Below are positions 7,916-16,105 of a DNA stretch of 34,060 nucleotides, piece after piece. This stretch comes from Acidobacteriota bacterium (GTDB taxonomy: Bacteria > Acidobacteriota > Vicinamibacteria > Vicinamibacterales > UBA8438), in contig JAGWAH010000064.1 of the NCBI GenBank assembly GCA_021296515.1, positions 1-34,060 of the forward strand, read 5' to 3'. Both the position numbers and the translations under genes were made by a program. How positions within the stretch are numbered: the stretch's first letter is position 1; each line of letters begins with the position of its first letter. The notes beneath the pieces were generated by a model. It saw nothing but the letters and a program-made list of their open reading frames with translations. It ran no database searches and had not been told where the DNA came from.

Positions 7916-9421
7916 ATGCGGGTCCGAGGAATCATCGTTGCACTGACCTTCTGCGCAGCGGCGCCCATCCTCATCGGCGCCGAGTCGACCACCGACTCCG
8001 CGCGCAGCGAGGTGCGCCTCCAACTTGCCGACCTGCTCTATGGAGATCAGCGCTACTGGGAGGCGCTGTCCGCCTACGAGAACGCGAAACAGGGGGCGCG
8101 GAACGATCAGCTCCTGCGCGCGTCGAGCGGGCTGCTCAAGTCGCTGTTGCACATCGCGGAGTTCAGCCGTGCGCAGCAGGAGGCCGACTTCCTCTACAGC
8201 CTCGACCCCGTCGATCCCGAGTACCGGGCTCTGTACGCCGACGCATTGTGGGCGTTCGGTCTGTTCGAGGAAGCCGAGCAGGTGTACCAGGAGGTTCTCG
8301 CGAGGAGCCCGGACAGCGCCATGGCCCGCCATGGGCTCGGTCGCAGCCTCGCGGCGCGAGGCCGGCTCGATGAAGGGCTCGTCGAGCTGCAGGCGGCCGT
8401 CGCCCGGGACCCGCGCGGCGAGTTCTACCATACGATCGGGTCGGTCCACCGCCGCATGCAGCGGTACGACCTGGCGGCCGACGCGTTCGAGTCGTACGTC
8501 GAAGGCCTGGCCGGCACGCGTATGGATCAGAAGGTCGAATGGGCGCGATCCGAGATCCGCTTCCTGCGTTCGTTCGGTGAGCGCGTTCCCGTCTATGTGT
8601 CGCCGGAGGGGTTGGACACGGTTCACACCATTCCGTTCCGACTCGAGCGCGACAAGGTGATCGTTCGCGGGCGCGTGAACGGTGACGAGATCGATCTCGT
8701 CGTGGATACCGGTGCCGAGCAGATGGTGCTGTCGCAGGAGACCGCGCAACGCGTCGGCGTCCGCCCGATCACGAACACCCTGAGTGCCGGCGTCGGCCGG
8801 GTCGGCATGCGCGGGCTCGAGCTGGGGCGCGCGGACACCCTTGAGATCGGCACGCTGCGCGTGGAGAACGTTCCCGCTCTCATCAAGAATCCGCCGCTGA
8901 CGGGCCTGCCCGCAACCCGTAGCGAGAACAGCTTCTCGCCCCTGGCGCTGGGGATGTCGGCCATCGTCGACTACCAGCATCACCGTCTGGTGGTGGCTCG
9001 CGATCTGCCGCCCGGACCGCCCGCGGACATCGAGCTCCCGATGCGCTTCCATCGTCTGGCGCTGGTGCGGGGCGTATTGAACGGATCGGTTCAGAAGAGC
9101 TTCATCGTCGATACCGGCGGCGAGGTCATCTCCATCAGCCTGAGCACCGCCAACGCCCTCGGGATGGTGCCGGTGCGCCACATCCCGTTGCGCGTCTACG
9201 GGACCTCGGGCTGGGACGACGACGCGTTTCTGCTGCCTGGCGTCAACCTCGGATTCGACCGCATCCGGTTCGACAACCTCGCCGTCGTCGTCCTCAATCT
9301 GCACCGCCCGAGCGCCCTGCTCGGGTTCCACATCGGGGGCATCATCGGCCACATGTTCCTGGGTGACTACCGCGTGGCCCTCGACCTGCAGGACAGCGTT
9401 CTCCGACTCTCCGAGATCTAG
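7916..9421 (+). CDS. Exported TPR protein with two retropepsin-like (DTG) domains
   Basis: A 501-residue protein from the ATG at 7916, chosen because GGGAGG lies 5 bases upstream; an in-frame GTG at 7901 is less likely. A signal peptide (I-I-V-A-L-T-F-C-A-A-A-P-I-L-I-G-A) is followed by TPR-like helical repeats at about residues 25-205, then two aspartyl-protease half-domains: V-V-D264-T-G-A and I-V-D399-T-G-G. Single retropepsin-like domains normally dimerise, so two in one chain could form an internal active site. Substrate and function are unknown; a periplasmic peptidase or a non-catalytic binding protein is possible. Its TAG stop lies inside the first CTAG of a repeat block. Confidence 0.8.
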   Translation: MRVRGIIVALTFCAAAPILIGAESTTDSARSEVRLQLADLLYGDQRYWEALSAYENAKQGARNDQLLRASSGLLKSLLHIAEFSRAQQEADFLYSLDPVDPEYRALYADALWAFGLFEEAEQVYQEVLARSPDSAMARHGLGRSLAARGRLDEGLVELQAAVARDPRGEFYHTIGSVHRRMQRYDLAADAFESYVEGLAGTRMDQKVEWARSEIRFLRSFGERVPVYVSPEGLDTVHTIPFRLERDKVIVRGRVNGDEIDLVVDTGAEQMVLSQETAQRVGVRPITNTLSAGVGRVGMRGLELGRADTLEIGTLRVENVPALIKNPPLTGLPATRSENSFSPLALGMSAIVDYQHHRLVVARDLPPGPPADIELPMRFHRLALVRGVLNGSVQKSFIVDTGGEVISISLSTANALGMVPVRHIPLRVYGTSGWDDDAFLLPGVNLGFDRIRFDNLAVVVLNLHRPSALLGFHIGGIIGHMFLGDYRVALDLQDSVLRLSEI

Positions 9422-9628
9422 CCCGACAATCGTCGCCTCCGGCTCCGATTGCCGCCCAACCGGGCCTGACTAGCAGTCTACGCCGTTCTACGGCGCCCGC
9501 CCAACCGGGCCTGACTAGCAGTCTACGCCGTTCTACGGCGCAGACTGCTAGCCCGACAATCGTCGCCTCCGGCTCCGATTGCCGCCCAACCGGGCCTGAC
9601 TAGCAGTCTACGGCGCGCAGACTCCTAG
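9418..9628. repeat. Block of CTAG-bounded palindromic repeats between convergent genes
   Basis: Three related units fill the gap between two convergent stop codons. A full unit starts at CTAG 9418, has a second CTAG 52 bases later (9470), and continues through a GCAGTCTACGCCGTTCTACGGCGC arm. The middle unit is truncated, and the third starts at CTAG 9548 with its inner CTAG at 9600. The 45-bp segment 9452-9496 is repeated exactly at 9497-9541. The outermost CTAGs contain the stop codons of both flanking genes. Related copies occur at 14292-14348 (inverted), 24184-24279 and, as a fragment, 30203-30217. Confidence 0.85.
9515..9551. terminator. Strong hairpin inside the repeat block, possible bidirectional terminator
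   Basis: CTAGCAGTCT (9515-9524) pairs with AGACTGCTAG (9542-9551), and CGCCGT (9526-9531) pairs with ACGGCG (9535-9540), giving about 16 base pairs with one mismatch and a 3-base loop. It lies between two convergent genes. There is no T-tract, so termination is an inference from position and stability. Confidence 0.45.
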
Positions 9629-12600
9629 AAGTCGTAGCCGATCCAGATCGACATGCGCACCTTGCGGAAGTAGTCACTGCCGCGCAGGAAGCCGGCGAAC
9701 TGCGCCTCGGTCGCGAAGACCGTGTCTTCCCACTCCCGATTGAAGAGCGTCGGCCATGTCCAGTCGAGGTGGATGGGGAAACCGATGGCGAACGTCGTGA
9801 GACCGAAGCCGTACGACGCGCGTGCGTTGTTGAGACGGAACCCGCTGATCGGGACGGGCAGACCGAAGACCGGCTCCGAGGCCTGCCCCTCCACGTTCGC
9901 CAGGTAGTTCGCTCGGTAGCCGGTGATCGGTCGCACCCATTCGTCGCCCGTGGACCACAGGTTCCAGGGCTGACCGGCAATGACCGCCGCGCCGATGTTG
10001 AAGAAGAAGGTGCCCCGGATGCCGCCCAGGATGCCGATGGGCGTCGCCATCGCCTCGACGAGCGGAAAGCGCAGCTCGACGTTGCCGAAGAACGCCTTGT
10101 GGCCGAGGAAGTGCAGGTAGTCGTAGCCGCGCATCTCGGACTGGCCGCCGAAGAAGATGAAGTCGGGGAAGTCGCCCCAACTGTTGAACGCGCGCCCGCG
10201 AAACGCCAGGACCCCGTTCTCGGCGACCCGCAGGTAGTAGCGGGCATCGAGGTCGACGGTCTGGCGCGACAGAAACCCGCCGAACCCGGGCGCGTACTCG
10301 TAGCCCGCCATCACCGTGTTGCCGGCGACCGGACCGTACTCCCGGAAGACGGTCGTCTCCTGGAAGAAGCGGGTGCCGAACGGCATGAACGAGCCGTCGC
10401 GGAAGAGCGTGGTTCCGAACTGCTGTCGTTGAAACGCGTCCGACTGCGCCTGCAGCGCCTCGTTGGCGAAGGTCTCGTTGAAGTTGTAGACGCCCGCCGA
10501 GAACTCGACCCGCCGGAAGCGGTCCAGCGGATAGATGCCGATGGCGCTGCCGCCGTTCGACCGCCGCGTGGCGATGGCGTCGTCGCGGCTCAGGAAAGCC
10601 AGGCTGGGAGCGAAGTACGCCCCGAGACCGTAGAAATACTGCTCGGACGAGATGCCCTGCAGGGCGTACTGCAGCCGGCCCGCCAAGTTTACGTAGGACG
10701 CGCCGTAGGTGCGGTAGGTCTGGATGGAGTAGGCCTGGATGTTGAACAGTTGGTCGCCGAGCACGTCGGCGAAGCTGATCATCGTGCCCCCGAGCACGTC
10801 GCCGCTGTTGGTCAGGCCGACGCCGAAGTTCGGCCGGCCCTGCATGTACATGTTCTCGAACCGGCCCTTGCGGCGCGAGTTGGCGGGATTCAGGGTGTGG
10901 GTCAGCGGCGCCTGGAAGTCGATCAGCGGGCCCGGCCCGCCGAAATCGGTGGCGTCGGCCGTGTAGAGCGGTTCGTCGTACTCGATCGTGTGCAGGCCGT
11001 ACTCCGACTTGAAGTAGGTGATGAACCCGATGCGCGGCAGGTCGGATTCTTCATCCGGCGCGAGGACGATCGGATTGACCACGCCGGTCGCGTTGTCCGT
11101 GAGCTGGTGCAGCGCGCCGTTCTCGAGGTCGAGGGTCCAGAGATTGAAGATCTCGCCGTCGCGGGCCGTGTCCGGGTCGATCGGCTGCGTCGGATCGACC
11201 GCGGTCGAGGCGAACACGATGGTGCGCTCGTCGATGAACTGCCCGCCGGCCTCGTCATGCGTTCCGAAGGTCAGTTGCCGGCGCTGTCGGGTCTCCCGAT
11301 CGAGCCGGAACAGCTTGTTGTTGCCGCTGACGCGCGCCAGGTAGACGACCGAGCGGCCGTCCGGTGAGTAGAACGGCGCGTAGTCGGCCAGCACGCTGTT
11401 GGTCAGGTTGGTGATCTCTTCGGTCTCCAGGTCGATCTCGTAGATGTCGCCCACGGCGCGGCTCAGCGCCGAGAAGACCACCGTGCGTCCGTCCGGCGAG
11501 AAGTCGGGCGATTCCGGCTCGTCGACCACCTCGAGATCGATCAGCCGCTCAAGCTCGCGCGTGACGACGTTCTGGACGGCGAGCGCCTTGCCCTTGCCGT
11601 GGCGCACGATGTATGCGATGCGATCGCCGTCCGGCGACCACGACATCCAGGGCACGGTGTTCCAGCGGGGAGTCTGGGCGATGTAGTCGAACCCGAATTC
11701 CTGGTCGAATCCCTCCGTCAGGTTCAGGATGACGTCACCGGTCCGGGACGACAGCAGCACGATGTCGGCTTCCCGGTCCTTGCGGTTGACCGCCATTGCC
11801 GCGATCACCTCGCCCGAGGGAGACGCCTCGAGCGAGTAGACCACCGGATAGCGGCTCCGCAGGGGATCGGGAGCGAGATTGCGCCCGTAGTCGGTCGGGC
11901 GCTCCTTGTCGCGAAACGCCTCGAACCGGTCGTCGAGATAGGACTTGAACGCGTCGTCCCATTCCTCCGCTTCGAGGTCGAATGCCTCCTCGTAGGGATC
12001 CTCGCCGCCGCCGATCGCATTGCGCCGGAGCGCGAAGAGGAACTGACGGATGCCTTCGAGTCCCCAGCGCTCCTCGATGAACTCGAAGACGGCGTGGCCC
12101 AGGTTGTAGACCACGCGTCCGCTCGCGAAGCCGCCGTAGCCCTGGAACTCCGTCATGGACGGGACGATGTCGCCGACCGCCACGTCCCGGACCTGCATCA
12201 GGTCGAGCGGCCGCCAGACGCCGGCCATGAAGTCGGCGAGGCCTTCGTCGACCCACAGCGGCACCGTCTGCCGGATCATGGAGCGCGGGATGATGTCGAA
12301 CTCGAAGATGTGGGTCAGCTCGTGCGTGATGAGGCGGTAGAGCCCGTCGGGTGGCTCGTCGATGGGCAGCGCGATACGGTTGCGGTACGGCTCGGCGAAC
12401 GCCCCGACCCCTTCCGGGCTGCCGCCTGGGAAGATGTTCTGCTGCTCGAACTCGCTGTGCGTCTTGAAGACCACGAGGGGGACGCTGAACGCCAGATCGT
12501 GACGCAGGTCGGCGCTGAGCTGCTGGTAGGCGCTCTCGGCGTAGGCGGCCACCCGCTCGAGGTGCTCCTCGAGCTCCGGGTAGTAGTAGATGTCGAAATG

Positions 12601-12768
12601 GTCCGTCGTGTAGATGTGCCAGTCGAACTTGTCGTACTTGACGCGGTTCTTGCCGTAGTACGGCGCGAACTGCTGGGCGCCGGCCGGCGCGGCAATCGCC
12701 GCGGTGAGCAGCACGACCAGCGCGGTCGTCCGCCGTCGGGATTGGCGTTCGGGGTGGTTGCGGATCAT
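9625..12768 (-). CDS. Exported gluzincin-like peptidase / PD40 beta-propeller / outer-membrane barrel protein
   Basis: A 1047-residue protein. The ATG at 12768 is preferred (GAGG upstream, signal peptide starting at residue ~12 with A-L-V-V-L-L-T-A-A-I-A-A-P-A-G-A-Q); an in-frame GTG at 12819 would add 17 residues. Domain order: an MA-clan metallopeptidase-like domain with H149-E-L-T-H153 and the downstream ligand Glu175 in W-V-D-E-G-L-A-D-F; TolB/PD40 propeller blades at about 300-600 (S-P-D-G-D-R, S-P-D-G-R-S and similar); and a beta-rich barrel from about 640 ending in aromatic Y-D-F, the usual outer-membrane C-terminus. All three zinc-site residues are present. The substrate is unknown. 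Its stop codon falls in the terminal CTAG of the repeat block. Confidence 0.85.
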   Translation of the reverse strand: MIRNHPERQSRRRTTALVVLLTAAIAAPAGAQQFAPYYGKNRVKYDKFDWHIYTTDHFDIYYYPELEEHLERVAAYAESAYQQLSADLRHDLAFSVPLVVFKTHSEFEQQNIFPGGSPEGVGAFAEPYRNRIALPIDEPPDGLYRLITHELTHIFEFDIIPRSMIRQTVPLWVDEGLADFMAGVWRPLDLMQVRDVAVGDIVPSMTEFQGYGGFASGRVVYNLGHAVFEFIEERWGLEGIRQFLFALRRNAIGGGEDPYEEAFDLEAEEWDDAFKSYLDDRFEAFRDKERPTDYGRNLAPDPLRSRYPVVYSLEASPSGEVIAAMAVNRKDREADIVLLSSRTGDVILNLTEGFDQEFGFDYIAQTPRWNTVPWMSWSPDGDRIAYIVRHGKGKALAVQNVVTRELERLIDLEVVDEPESPDFSPDGRTVVFSALSRAVGDIYEIDLETEEITNLTNSVLADYAPFYSPDGRSVVYLARVSGNNKLFRLDRETRQRRQLTFGTHDEAGGQFIDERTIVFASTAVDPTQPIDPDTARDGEIFNLWTLDLENGALHQLTDNATGVVNPIVLAPDEESDLPRIGFITYFKSEYGLHTIEYDEPLYTADATDFGGPGPLIDFQAPLTHTLNPANSRRKGRFENMYMQGRPNFGVGLTNSGDVLGGTMISFADVLGDQLFNIQAYSIQTYRTYGASYVNLAGRLQYALQGISSEQYFYGLGAYFAPSLAFLSRDDAIATRRSNGGSAIGIYPLDRFRRVEFSAGVYNFNETFANEALQAQSDAFQRQQFGTTLFRDGSFMPFGTRFFQETTVFREYGPVAGNTVMAGYEYAPGFGGFLSRQTVDLDARYYLRVAENGVLAFRGRAFNSWGDFPDFIFFGGQSEMRGYDYLHFLGHKAFFGNVELRFPLVEAMATPIGILGGIRGTFFFNIGAAVIAGQPWNLWSTGDEWVRPITGYRANYLANVEGQASEPVFGLPVPISGFRLNNARASYGFGLTTFAIGFPIHLDWTWPTLFNREWEDTVFATEAQFAGFLRGSDYFRKVRMSIWIGYDF

Positions 12769-13110
12769 GTAAACCTCGCGGCGGCCGGCGGGCCGGGTGG
12801 CTTGGCCGAAGGACAGCACCTTCAGCCATCTTATCCCGTGGTCCGGCCGCCGGCAATTGCGGGATCCTCGAAAGCAAGACGCGTGCCGTTCTTGCCGGCG
12901 GGGGGGACGGCGGAGACTGTCGCCTGCCGGTGACGCCTGCGGACTCGCGGGGGGACACTGCGGGCGGAAGCGGGTTCGCCGGGATGCTTGAGATTCGCCC
13001 GCCGCAGGCGTTAATCTGGAGGCGGGTGGCGGGTGGCGCCGCCGCTTACCCGCCCGTGAACGTCGGACGCGGTCCCGGGATGGAAGGGCGCCGATTCAGC
13101 AGGAGTGGAC
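12769..13110. other. Divergent intergenic region
   Basis: This 340-base gap separates two divergent exported-protein genes. It contains a direct repeat of GGCGGGT near 13020-13035 that can pair with ACCCGCC about 20 bases downstream. No gene, tRNA or clear sigma-70 promoter was recognised. Confidence 0.4.
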
Positions 13111-13674
13111 ATGACATCCAAGCGGTGGATCGTAGCAATCGGTGCGTCGCTCGCCCTCGGGTTCCTGACGTTGCCGGCGGCGCACAGCGTCACCTTGCTC
13201 TCGCTTTCGCCTCTCGAGCGCGGCACGACCCAGGAGGGACGCTGCGACGCCGACGCCAAGCCCGCGCCGCTCGACTTCACCCTTCGCGACATCGACGGCA
13301 ACGAGGTGAACCTGGCGGAGCTCAAGGGCAACGTCATACTCTTGAACTTCTGGGCCACCTGGTGCGGCCCCTGCAAGATCGAGATTCCCTGGTTCGTCGA
13401 GTTCCAGCGCCGGTACAGGGACGACGGGCTCGTCGTGCTCGGACTCTCCGTGGACGACACTCCCGAGCAGATCCGGCCGTTCGCCGCCCAGTTCCAGGTC
13501 AACTACCCGATGCTGGTGGGGCTCGGGAGGGAGGACTTCCACCAGGAAGCGTACGGGCCGGTGTGGGGGCTGCCCGTCACGTTCTTCATCGATCGCGACG
13601 GTACCCTCTGCCGCACGCACATGGGCATCGCCACCCGCGAAGCGTTTCAGCGGGACATCGACGCGTTGCTGTAG
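13111..13674 (+). CDS. TlpA/ResA-like thioredoxin-fold protein
   Basis: This 187-residue exported protein has an N-terminal signal or anchor segment (I-V-A-I-G-A-S-L-A-L-G-F-L-T-L) and an AhpC/Redoxin-type thioredoxin domain from about residue 50. The active site is W-C85-G-P-C88, preceded by L-N-F-W-A-T; the cis-proline segment is G-L-P-V-T-F-F-I-D. Such proteins reduce periplasmic disulfides, often in cytochrome c maturation, but no ccm/ccs genes are nearby so the partner is unknown. AGGAG ends 5 bases before the ATG at 13111, which is why this start is preferred to the GTG at 13105. A further lone cysteine lies between the signal region and the domain. Confidence 0.88.
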   Translation: MTSKRWIVAIGASLALGFLTLPAAHSVTLLSLSPLERGTTQEGRCDADAKPAPLDFTLRDIDGNEVNLAELKGNVILLNFWATWCGPCKIEIPWFVEFQRRYRDDGLVVLGLSVDDTPEQIRPFAAQFQVNYPMLVGLGREDFHQEAYGPVWGLPVTFFIDRDGTLCRTHMGIATREAFQRDIDALL

Positions 13675-13752
13675 CGGACGGCCCCGGTACAGCGCGCGCG
13701 TCCCGAACGGGGATCCGACGGGGAATTCCGCGCGGCTGTAGTATCATTCCGT

Positions 13753-13977
13753 ATGCTCAAAGGATTCGAGCACGCTCGGCTTGCGTGCGGGTGCCGTGTC
13801 AGCTTTCGTGACGGTGTCGAGGGCAGTCCGGTGACCGTCGTGATCGACCGCAAGGGGCCGGCGTGCCGGGTGCCCGTGCACGTGGGTGGTCTGCCGGTCT
13901 ACGACCACCGCGAAGCGCTCCGCCCGCCGACCAGGCTGATTCCGCCCATCGAGGGCGACTACGAAGAGGAAGGTTAG
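13753..13977 (+). CDS. Small cysteine-containing hypothetical protein
   Basis: This 74-residue protein has A-C-G-C-R near residue 12 and P-A-C-R-V-P-V-H-V near 38. The spacing could bind a metal, but no named family is recognised. The end is acidic (G-D-Y-E-E-E-G). No ribosome site precedes the ATG; instead TATCAT (13742-13747) sits 5 bases upstream, compatible with a leaderless transcript. The next gene, a zinc-ribbon-like protein, starts 24 bases downstream on the same strand, suggesting a small operon. Confidence 0.6.
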   Translation: MLKGFEHARLACGCRVSFRDGVEGSPVTVVIDRKGPACRVPVHVGGLPVYDHREALRPPTRLIPPIEGDYEEEG

Positions 13978-14001
13978 GCGCTTCGCCGCGGAGCGCCTGC
14001 C

Positions 14002-14586
14002 GTGAGCCCGATGTCGCAGCTCTCCTCCGAATTCGAGGTCGGTTGTCCTTGCTGCGGCTCGATTCTGGTGATCGACGCCAAGCTGCGGCGCCTGATCTCG
14101 CACCGCCAGCCCCCGCGCGAGGACGTACCGGAACTCGGTGACGCGCAGCGCATTCTGGCCGCCGAAGCCGCGCGCCGGGAAGCGATCTTCAAGCGGTCGG
14201 TTGCCGATGAGAAAGGGCGTAGCGATGCCCTGTCGAAGCGCTTCGACGAGGCGCTGAAGCAGGCGCGCGCCGAGCCGGTCACCCGGCCGGCGGAGTCTGC
14301 GCTCGGTTGGGCGGAAATCGGCGCCGGCGGCGACGATTGTCGGGCTAGAGGTCGCTGCGCGCCCGAGGGAGCGACTGCGGCCTGCCGATTGTTCCCCGAA
14401 TGCCTCGCTACCGGGTCGGGACCTCCGGCTACAACTACCCCGAGTGGAAGGGCTCCTTCTATCCGGAGAAGTTTCCGCAGAAGAAGATGCTCCCGTACTA
14501 CGCGGAGCGGCTGGACACGGTCGAGATCAACTACACGTTCTACCGACTGCCTGCCGAGCGGGTGCTCGCGGGCTGGTCGGCCGTGA
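14002..14586 (+). CDS. Zinc-ribbon-like coiled protein with repeat-derived C-terminal readthrough
   Basis: The N-terminal part looks genuine: G-C-P-C-C-G near residue 15 followed by S-I-L-V-I-D, then a charged helical segment to about residue 95. From base 14292 (about residue 97) the frame enters an inverted CTAG-family repeat, then overlaps the first 187 bases of the DUF72 gene out of frame before reaching a stop at 14586. The last ~95 residues are arginine/serine-rich and have no protein-like pattern. The likely explanation is that repeat insertion removed the original stop. The start is GTG 14002 or ATG 14011. Function unknown. Confidence 0.55.
   Translation: MSPMSQLSSEFEVGCPCCGSILVIDAKLRRLISHRQPPREDVPELGDAQRILAAEAARREAIFKRSVADEKGRSDALSKRFDEALKQARAEPVTRPAESALGWAEIGAGGDDCRARGRCAPEGATAACRLFPECLATGSGPPATTTPSGRAPSIRRSFRRRRCSRTTRSGWTRSRSTTRSTDCLPSGCSRAGRP
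14292..14348 (-). repeat. Inverted, internally deleted copy of the CTAG repeat
   Basis: Read on the minus strand it begins CTAGCCCGACAATCGTCGCC and follows the unit seen at 9548 and 24199 for about 43 bases with three mismatches. It then skips the central CTAG arm and resumes with GCGCAGACTCC, the end of the unit at 9616-9625. It lies at the 3' end of the zinc-ribbon-like gene, 51 bases before the DUF72 start. Confidence 0.8.
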
Positions 14587-15110
14587 CGCCGGCCGGCTTC
14601 CGCTTTACGCTCAAGGCGCCGCGCCGCATCACGCACGAGGCGCGGTTGGCCGACTGCACGGAGATCACGCGCGCATTCTGCGGCGCCGCGGAGGTCCTCG
14701 GCGACAAGCGCGGGGCGCTGCTGTTCCAACTGCCTCCGTGGTTCCGCAAGAACGTCGACGTGCTCGCGCGATTCCTCGATACTCTGCCGCCGGACGCCCG
14801 TGCGGCCTTCGAGTTCAGGCACGCCTCGTGGCACGATCCGGCGGTCACGGAGCTTCTGGCCGCGCACGGGGCGGCGCTGTGCATCGCCGACAGCGAGCGA
14901 CTGCGCACACCGATTCACGTGACTGCCCGACACGGCTATTTCAGGCTGCGCGACCAGGGGTACGGCGACGCCGACCTCGACCGTTGGGCCGAGACGATCA
15001 TCCGCAGCACCGGTGGTTGTCAAGAGGTCTACGTCTACTTCAAGCACGAGGAGCGCGGGGCGGGACCCGACTTCGCGAAGCGTCTGCTGGACCGCCTGGC
15101 CCCGGGCTGA
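14400..15110 (+). CDS. DUF72 family protein (YecE-like)
   Basis: A 236-residue protein matching the DUF72 pattern: V-G-T-S-G-Y-N-Y-P-E-W-K-G-S-F-Y-P at the N-terminus, the T-V-E-I-N-Y-T-F-Y-R-L-P strand, L-F-Q-L-P-P in the middle, the F-E-F-R-H-x-S-W region, and V-Y-V-Y-F-K-H near the end. The family has a TIM-barrel-like fold; no biochemical activity is firmly established. The ATG at 14400 fits the conserved N-terminus. Its last 71 bases overlap the 3' end of the convergent hydrolase gene. Confidence 0.9.
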   Translation: MPRYRVGTSGYNYPEWKGSFYPEKFPQKKMLPYYAERLDTVEINYTFYRLPAERVLAGWSAVTPAGFRFTLKAPRRITHEARLADCTEITRAFCGAAEVLGDKRGALLFQLPPWFRKNVDVLARFLDTLPPDARAAFEFRHASWHDPAVTELLAAHGAALCIADSERLRTPIHVTARHGYFRLRDQGYGDADLDRWAETIIRSTGGCQEVYVYFKHEERGAGPDFAKRLLDRLAPG

Positions 15111-16089
15111 GCGAGCAGAGATGGCGGCGCGCGAAGTCGATCGCCGTCCGTTCGGCCCAGTACCCGTCGAAGCCGGGGGTCGGATCCGCATAGTAGCCGC
15201 AGTGCCCGCCGTGGCGCGTGATGGCAGTGGTGACGTTCGGGTTCGCGGCCGCCGCCGGGCTCCGAAACTGCTCGGGAGGCACGAAGGGGTCGTCCTCGGC
15301 GCTGATGATCAGCGTCGGCGCCGCGATGCGGTCGACGACCCGCAGGCTGCTGGCCCGGTGATAGTAGTCCGCGGCGTCTCGGAACCCGTGGTGCGGGGCC
15401 GTGAACGCGTCGTCGAACTCGCGTACGGTGCGGATTCGGTCGAGCGCGTCGAGATCGAACGCGCCGGGCAGGACGCGCGCCTTCCGCCGCATGCGGCGCT
15501 TCAGGTTGCGCACGAAGTTCCACTGATAGATGGCGTTCGACCGTCGCTCGAGAGCGTCCACGCAGCGTCCGAGATCCATGGTCGGCGAGATGGCGCAAAC
15601 CGCGCGCAGGACGCGCGGGGGCGCCGTGCCGGCCAGCCGCAGCCCGAGGTTGCCGCCCAGGGAGTACCCCACCACGGCGATGGCCGGAAGGCGGTCCACC
15701 TCGGTCAGCTCGCGAATGACCGCGGCGGGGTCGCACGAGAGTCCCGAGTGGTAGAGGCCTCGCGACAGATGCTCGGTGTCCCCGCAGTTGCGCTGGTTGA
15801 GCAGCACCACGTTGAGGCCGGCAGAGAACGCCTTGTCCGCCAGCCCGCGCATGTAGTGCGCCCTGCTCGAGCCTTCGAGACCGTGCAGCGCCAGCAGCGT
15901 GGGCCGCGCCGACGGTGACCGCTGCCAATGACAGTGCGCCAGCACGCGTGCGTCCGAGGCGACGTCGAAGTACCGCCGCACCGGCGCCGGCAGCCGCGGA
16001 AAGTGCCGTGGTCTGGCCCACGTGTAGAGGGTCATCCTGTGCCCGCCGTCGAGACCGCGGGCCGGGAGGAACTCACGAGGGATGCCCAC
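15040..16089 (-). CDS. YheT-like alpha/beta hydrolase
   Basis: This 349-residue protein starts at GTG 16089, chosen because the conserved N-terminal segment (F-L-P-A-R-G-L, then M-T-L-Y) lies just after it. The hydrolase core has L-A-L-H-G-L-E-G-S (oxyanion region), the nucleophile elbow G-Y-S-L-G-G, an acid in the S-A-E-D-D-P-F-V-P segment, and the catalytic His in H-G-G-H-C-G-Y. This is the pattern of the YheT/EMB8 family; the substrate is not known. It lies 16 bases after the stop of the membrane-protein gene and is probably co-transcribed with it. The 3' end overlaps DUF72 on the other strand. Confidence 0.85.
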   Translation of the reverse strand: MGIPREFLPARGLDGGHRMTLYTWARPRHFPRLPAPVRRYFDVASDARVLAHCHWQRSPSARPTLLALHGLEGSSRAHYMRGLADKAFSAGLNVVLLNQRNCGDTEHLSRGLYHSGLSCDPAAVIRELTEVDRLPAIAVVGYSLGGNLGLRLAGTAPPRVLRAVCAISPTMDLGRCVDALERRSNAIYQWNFVRNLKRRMRRKARVLPGAFDLDALDRIRTVREFDDAFTAPHHGFRDAADYYHRASSLRVVDRIAAPTLIISAEDDPFVPPEQFRSPAAAANPNVTTAITRHGGHCGYYADPTPGFDGYWAERTAIDFARRHLCSLSPGPGGPADASRSRVPPRAPRA

Positions 16090-16105
16090 GTTCGTGACCG
16101 CCGGT

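Noticed and set aside
9418-9628. CRISPR array
   Set aside because: There are only three imperfect units, no regular unique spacers and no cas genes; units are palindromic and also occur singly elsewhere.
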